64,000 nucleotides of DNA, from the NCBI GenBank assembly GCA_004194705.1, contig SADC01000861.1, forward strand, positions 124,001 through 188,000. Direction: 5' to 3'. The position numbers and the translations under genes were made by a program. This DNA is from Ditylenchus dipsaci (taxonomy: Eukaryota; Nematoda; Chromadorea; Rhabditida; Anguinidae). Below, piece after piece: positions 59,843 to 64,000 of the stretch (position 1 is its first letter; each line of letters begins with the position of its first letter). The notes under the pieces were generated by a model. That model worked only from the letters and a program-made list of their open reading frames with translations. It ran no database searches and had not been told where the DNA came from.

Positions 59843-61325
59843 AAAAAAATTACGTTTTTAATAAAATAATATTATTTCCAATGTATCGAAATGATATCAG
59901 GTAAATTTTTGAGCTTATCAAACAACTGTCAATAAAAAAGAAAAGGGTGTATTTTTGCCTATTTTCGGACAGACTCCTTATTCGCTGTCCTCCTGAATCC
60001 ATCTGGATTGATTTTTTTTAATATTTAAGCATTTTTAACTTGTACAAAACGTGTTTTTAGGGCGCGGCCGACTATTTTTCGACAAAAAATTTCTGACCGA
60101 AAAGTTGATTTTTAACCTTAGGGGACTGAGGTGAAGGATAGTGGAAGGTATCTCAATTGCCTATTTTTTCATTGTTTCTTCTTTCTTATTAGAACTTGGC
60201 AAAAGCAAATTCTGAATGCATTTTTGATCAAAAGTGCTGCTTGAAATCACGTTTAAGGTGCGAGTATCTCTAACTCTCAAGCCCTCTGCGACCCCAAAAA
60301 GGCCCTGCGCCCGAAGGAGTCTCTTACTTTACCACACTTTGAACAGCTAAAATTTAACCTTTAACCTTTAGCAATTATGATTTGACTGATTTGACAATTA
60401 GGCAATGATTTGAAAAAATTTCTAAATAACAATTTTTTAAAGAAAAACTAATTAAAGGGCCATTGCCACCTGTTTTGAATTGTCCCCCGCCAATTCAATT
60501 TTTTTTTGCCTAATCATTCCACTTCTGTACGGATTTTTCAACTTGGTTTCTAACAAAACAAGGCCTAGAATTTATTTCTAGGTATAGTTTTGTTAGAAAC
60601 CAAGTTGAAAAATTTGTACGTAAATCCAACGATAGAGAAAAAAATTTGAATTGGCGGGGGACAGCCGTTGTCAGAGACGGCAATGGCCCTTTAAGATGAC
60701 CTTTAATTTTCTGTCGTGCTTGATGGGCCTAGGTTTGTGATGCACATGCGCAACATTTTCAGGAGGGAGTTAGGAGGGAGTTGTACTTTAATGATGACTG
60801 AATTTTGTTTTGAAAAAATTCTTTCACGTTCTTTTTTCTGTCCTGAAAAATAAAAAAAATTAACATGTTAAAATCCTTGTTGAAATACTATTTTTCCTGA
60901 TAAAATTGGAAAATTCCAGTTGCAGCTGTTCACAAAATTAATTGCTGGATAGTGGTGGTGCTCGGCATTTTTTAAACAGTCTTCTGTTATGGCTGATTAA
61001 AAAGAGGAGTTCTAAAGAGCTGGAACTTTATAGCAAAATTTTGAGACAAGCTTGTCTAATTGACTTCTTGTCTTTGTTTGTAATAGCTGCTGTTCAACCG
61101 GTAGCTTTTTTAACACGAGAAAGGAGGCTTGTGAGAAGTGTTCATTTTAGCGCAGAATTTTATGCTGAACACGATGGTGCTGGTTTTTTCGCTTCAATCA
61201 TTTACGAAGTAGGTGAAAAAGAAATAACCCCCGAAAAAGAGTCCGAAGACCCACAAATTTTTTTCCTGCTAGTGAAAGCCTGAATTCTGACACCGGATTC
61301 GTGTTCAGCATAGTCGATTTGCTTC
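59843..61325 (+). repeat. direct duplication, copy 1
   Basis: At least 1,483 bp repeated at 62521-64000, spacing 2,678 bp. The only differences I can see are homopolymer lengths. Copy 1 contains a TTAA-type MITE, a receptor exon and the left end of another element. Its true end cannot be seen because copy 2 leaves the window. Confidence 0.9.
60452..60694. mobile_element. TTAA-flanked MITE (AAGGGCCATTGCC)
   Basis: TTAAAGGGCCATTGCC and its inverse GGCAATGGCCCTTTAA bound the element. Inside are two inverted arms with TTTTCAACTTGGTTTCTAAC and AATTGGCGGGGGACA. It is repeated in the second copy at 63132-63372. Confidence 0.85.
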
Positions 61326-62137
61326 TAGAACCAAAGACACTGTAAAAGTTAGAATTCCGCTCAAGACAATAACGTGCCCACCCCATCAGATTTTTTTCTT
61401 ATCAGTTCCCCTCCCCCAGTCAGATTTTTTTCAAAACGGTGAAGTTAAAATGGCCTAAAAATGGCCTGGTGCCCCCTCCGTCAGAAATTCCTGCATACGC
61501 CACTGCCTTCTTCATCAATGATTGAATCGAAAAAAACCTGCACCAGGGATGGGACGGAAGAGAATCGGAAATAGGACGAAAGTAAATTTCAATTCGTTTT
61601 TTGTACATGAAATTATACTTTTATTCACTAGGCTATGGCTTAGTCGATTCACCCAGATTTCAGCTTTCGTTTAAGGACAGACATGCTGCACATAGCCTGT
61701 AAAAATACTGAAATATTAGGTCAAATGTGCAACAAATGTCAAACAAAAGCTGAGATCTGTGTGAATCGATTAAACTGTAGTTTAGTGAATAAAAGTATAA
61801 ATTTCATAGACAAATAAATGAATTGAAATTTACTTCCGTCCCACTTCCGATTCACTTCTGTCCCATCGCTGACCCGCACCATGATGTTCAGCATAAAATT
61901 CTGCGCTGAAATCGACCCGCCTTTCTCGTGTTAAATATCCATAATCAAACAACTTTAAATTTGTTCATAGATTTATGTGATTTATGATGGATATAACATT
62001 ATGCTGTCAAATGGCTTTCTTGGTTGGCTAGCATTTCCTTACAGCTCTAATGGAATGGCACTATGGTTTTTTTGCTTCTACTTTGCTATCATATCAAATT
62101 GTGTGCCCTTCGTTTACCGCTATATGGTTCTGTGCAG
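60920..62137 (+). CDS. srd/str-like chemoreceptor, partial (two internal exons)
   Basis: An exon after TTCCAG (60920-61100) encodes AVHKINCWIVVVLGIF then NSLLLWLIKKRSSKELELYS and DFLSLFVIAAVQP: TM1, the intracellular loop and TM2 of a nematode Srd/Str-type receptor. Copy 1 lacks one T in the run 60968-60973 that copy 2 has. The next exon (61971-62137, phase 0 join) gives IYVIYDGYNIMLSNGFLGWL and FYFAIISNCVPFVYRYMVLC, TM3 with the family-typical RY, ending AG|GTCAGA. TM4 to TM7 are absent before the second copy begins. The first intron holds an 825-bp TTAA element only 9 nt past the donor. It is a sensory GPCR, incomplete here. Confidence 0.7.
61110..61934. mobile_element. TTAA-flanked element (CACGAGAAAGG ends) with nested foldback
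   Basis: TTAACACGAGAAAGG at the left and CCTTTCTCGTGTTAA at the right, followed inward by the inverted GCGCAGAATTTTATGCTGAA. Nested at about 61545-61875 is another palindrome (GGGATGGGACGGAAG ... CTTCTGTCCCATC). It lies in the receptor intron. Confidence 0.8.
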
Positions 62138-62324
62138 GTCAGATTTTTTTTATATTTCCTTTTTCACTGAGAAAGTATTTCATGTATTTTTGTCTCCATG
62201 TATGCTCACATCCCTTCCAAAATATGCCTTGGGCTTTCTGTGGCTTTCATGCAAACTAAAAAGTTGCAATGATATCACCTACTGTTTTAAAGAAATAATT
62301 TACCAACTATCTTCAATTATTACA

Positions 62325-62520
62325 GTCAAACCTCTCTACTATGGCACCCCCAAAAGTTCGTTCCCGCCTTGGGTCCGACACTTTTTTAACCGAATTTTCA
62401 AAGTCTTTTATCCATTCTGTTTTGACAGTCTGGTCCCAAATATCGTAAGGATTCCGATTTTGCCGATAGTTTTTCAGAATTATAAAAAAAATTCTTCTAA
62501 AAAAGCAAAAACTCAGTTTA
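62325..62520. mobile_element. half copy of the 41.8-kb pogo-like element
   Basis: ACAGTCAAACCTCTCTACTA starts the segment. It matches 41773-41950 over GTCCGACACTTTTTTAAC, GACAGTCTGGTCCCAAATAT and AAGGATTCCGATTTTGCCGA. The right half is missing, and the second duplication copy begins where the left half stops. Confidence 0.75.
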
Positions 62521-64000
62521 AAAAAATTACGTTTTTAATAAAATAATATTATTTCCAATGTATCGAAATGATATCAGGTAAATTTTTGAGCTTATCAAAC
62601 AACTGTCAATAAAAAAGAAAAGGGTGTATTTTTGCCTATTTTCGGACAGACTCCCTTATTCGCTGTCCTCCTGAATCCATCTGGATTGATTTTTTTTAAT
62701 ATTTAAGCATTTTTAACTTGTACAAAACGTGTTTTTAGGGCGCGGCCGACTATTTTTCGACAAAAAATTCTGACCGAAAAGTTGATTTTTAACCTTAGGG
62801 ACTGAGGTGAAGGATAGTGGAAGGTATCTCAATTGCCTATTTTTTTCATTTGTTTCTTCTTTTTCTTATTAGAACTTGGCAAAAGCAAATTCTGAATGCA
62901 TTTTTGATCAAAAGTGCTGCTTGAAATCACGTTTAAGGTGCGAGTATCTCTAACTCTCAAGCCCTCTGCGACCCCAAAAAGGCCCTGCGCCCGAAGGAGT
63001 CTCTTACTTTACCACACTTTGAACAGCTAAAATTTAACCTTTAACCTTTAGCAATTATGATTTGACTGATTTGACAATTAGGCAATGATTTGAAAAAATT
63101 TCTAAATAACAATTTTTTAAAGAAAAACTAATTAAAGGGCCATTGCCACCTGTTTTGAATTGTCCCCCGCCAATTCAATTTTTTTTGCCTAATCATTCCA
63201 CTTCTGTACGGATTTTTCAACTTGGTTTCTAACAAAACAAGGCCTAGAATTTATTTCTAGGTATAGTTTTGTTAGAAACCAAGTTGAAAAATTTGTACGT
63301 AAATCCAACGATAGAGAAAAAAATTTGAATTGGCGGGGGACAGCCGTTGTCAGAGACGCAATGGCCCTTTAAGATGACCTTTAATTTTCTGTCGTGCTTG
63401 ATGGGCCTAGGTTTGTGATGCACATGCGCAACATTTTCAGGAGGGAGTTAGGAGGAGTTGTACTTTAATGATGACTGAATTTTGTTTTGAAAAAATTCTT
63501 TCACGTTCTTTTTTCTGTCCTGAAAAAAAAAAAATTAACATGTTAAAATCCTTGTTGAAATACTATTTTTCCTGATAAAATTGGAAAATTCCAGTTGCAG
63601 CTGTTCACAAAATTAATTGCTGGATAGTGGTGGTGCTCGGCATTTTTTTAAACAGTCTTCTGTTATGGCTGATTAAAAAGAGGAGTTCTAAAGAGCTGGA
63701 ACTTTATAGCAAAATTTTGAGACAAGCTTGTCTAATTGACTTCTTGTCTTTGTTTGTAATAGCTGCTGTTCAACCGGTAGCTTTTTTAACACGAGAAAGG
63801 AGGCTTGTGAGAAGTGTTCATTTTAGCGCAGAATTTTATGCTGAACACGATGGTGCTGGTTTTTTTCGCTTCAATCATTTACGAAGTAGGTGAAAAAGAA
63901 ATAACCCCGAAAAAGAGTCCGAAGACCCACAAATTTTTTCCTGCTAGTGAAAGCCTGAATTCTGACACCGGATTCGTGTTCAGCATAGTCGATTTGCTTC
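62521..64000 (+). repeat. direct duplication, copy 2 (runs off window)
   Basis: Same order as 59843-61325: TTAA MITE (63132-63372), AG acceptor, receptor exon, left end of the CACGAGAAAGG element (TTAA at about 63786). Confidence 0.9.
63595..63776 (+). CDS. second copy of srd/str-like receptor exon
   Basis: Encodes the same TM1-TM2 exon as 60920-61100, here uninterrupted (IVVVLGIFLNSLLLWLI). It ends CCG|GTAGCT in phase 0. Any following exon lies outside the window. Confidence 0.75.

Noticed and set aside
61101..61283. Receptor coding sequence continuing past 61100 (LTRERRLVRSVHF...)
   Set aside because: This stretch is the left inverted end of the TTAA element (its inverse is at 61876-61934), and splicing at CCG|GTAGCT joins in phase to a true TM3 exon at 61971.

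Overview
The window is eukaryotic and almost certainly from a nematode. It is AT-rich and mostly non-coding. Introns follow GT-AG rules and the minimal ones are about 43-70 nt. There are three separate nematode-type seven-transmembrane chemoreceptor loci (srh-like, srt-like, srd/str-like), a cuticlin-style zona pellucida (ZP) protein, a nematode-type F-box protein, and degenerate TTAGGC-like tracts. I cannot name the genus. All gene models below were spliced by eye with phase checks.

Layout. 0-1.1 kb: srh-like receptor (-). 2.1-2.9 kb: two-exon secreted hydrophobic protein (-) whose 5' splice site carries a transposon. 5.8-8.3 kb: BIRC6/UBC-17-like ubiquitin-conjugating enzyme (-). 8.7-13.8 kb: transposon-rich, with a Merlin/IS1595 remnant and an orphan GST/CDR-like first exon. 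14.4-14.7 and 20.2-20.5 kb: two divergent tRNA-Pro pairs. 15.6-18.7 kb: nine-exon cystathionine gamma-lyase (-). 19.2 kb: tRNA-Leu(UAG) with a 63-nt intron. 22.6 kb: tRNA-Phe. 23.0-24.5 kb: hAT transposase gene (-). 26.5-28.1 kb: F-box-like gene (-). 29.1-30.3 kb: large foldback element. 31.35-32.5 kb: small secreted peptide precursor (+). 32.8-41.2 kb: multi-exon ZP transmembrane protein (-) with most large introns loaded with short inverted-repeat elements. 41.4-55.6 kb: nested foldback elements, including a 2.8-kb palindrome. 55.9-57.0 kb: srt-like receptor (-). 59.8-64.0 kb: a second receptor (+) caught in a direct duplication that runs off the window.

The genes do not form a pathway. The dominant biology is transposition. 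Most of the DNA between exons is short non-autonomous inverted-repeat elements in at least eight families (TA-, TTAA- and 7-8-bp-target types). They are frequently nested, and a recurrent architecture places a tRNA-like Pol III module inside a palindrome. That architecture, and the element sitting exactly on a splice donor, are the two observations I would follow first. Several genes need a single base, mostly in a homopolymer, to restore frame. The two copies of the 60-64 kb duplication differ only in homopolymer lengths as far as I can see by eye, so I read most of these breaks as assembly error rather than gene decay.
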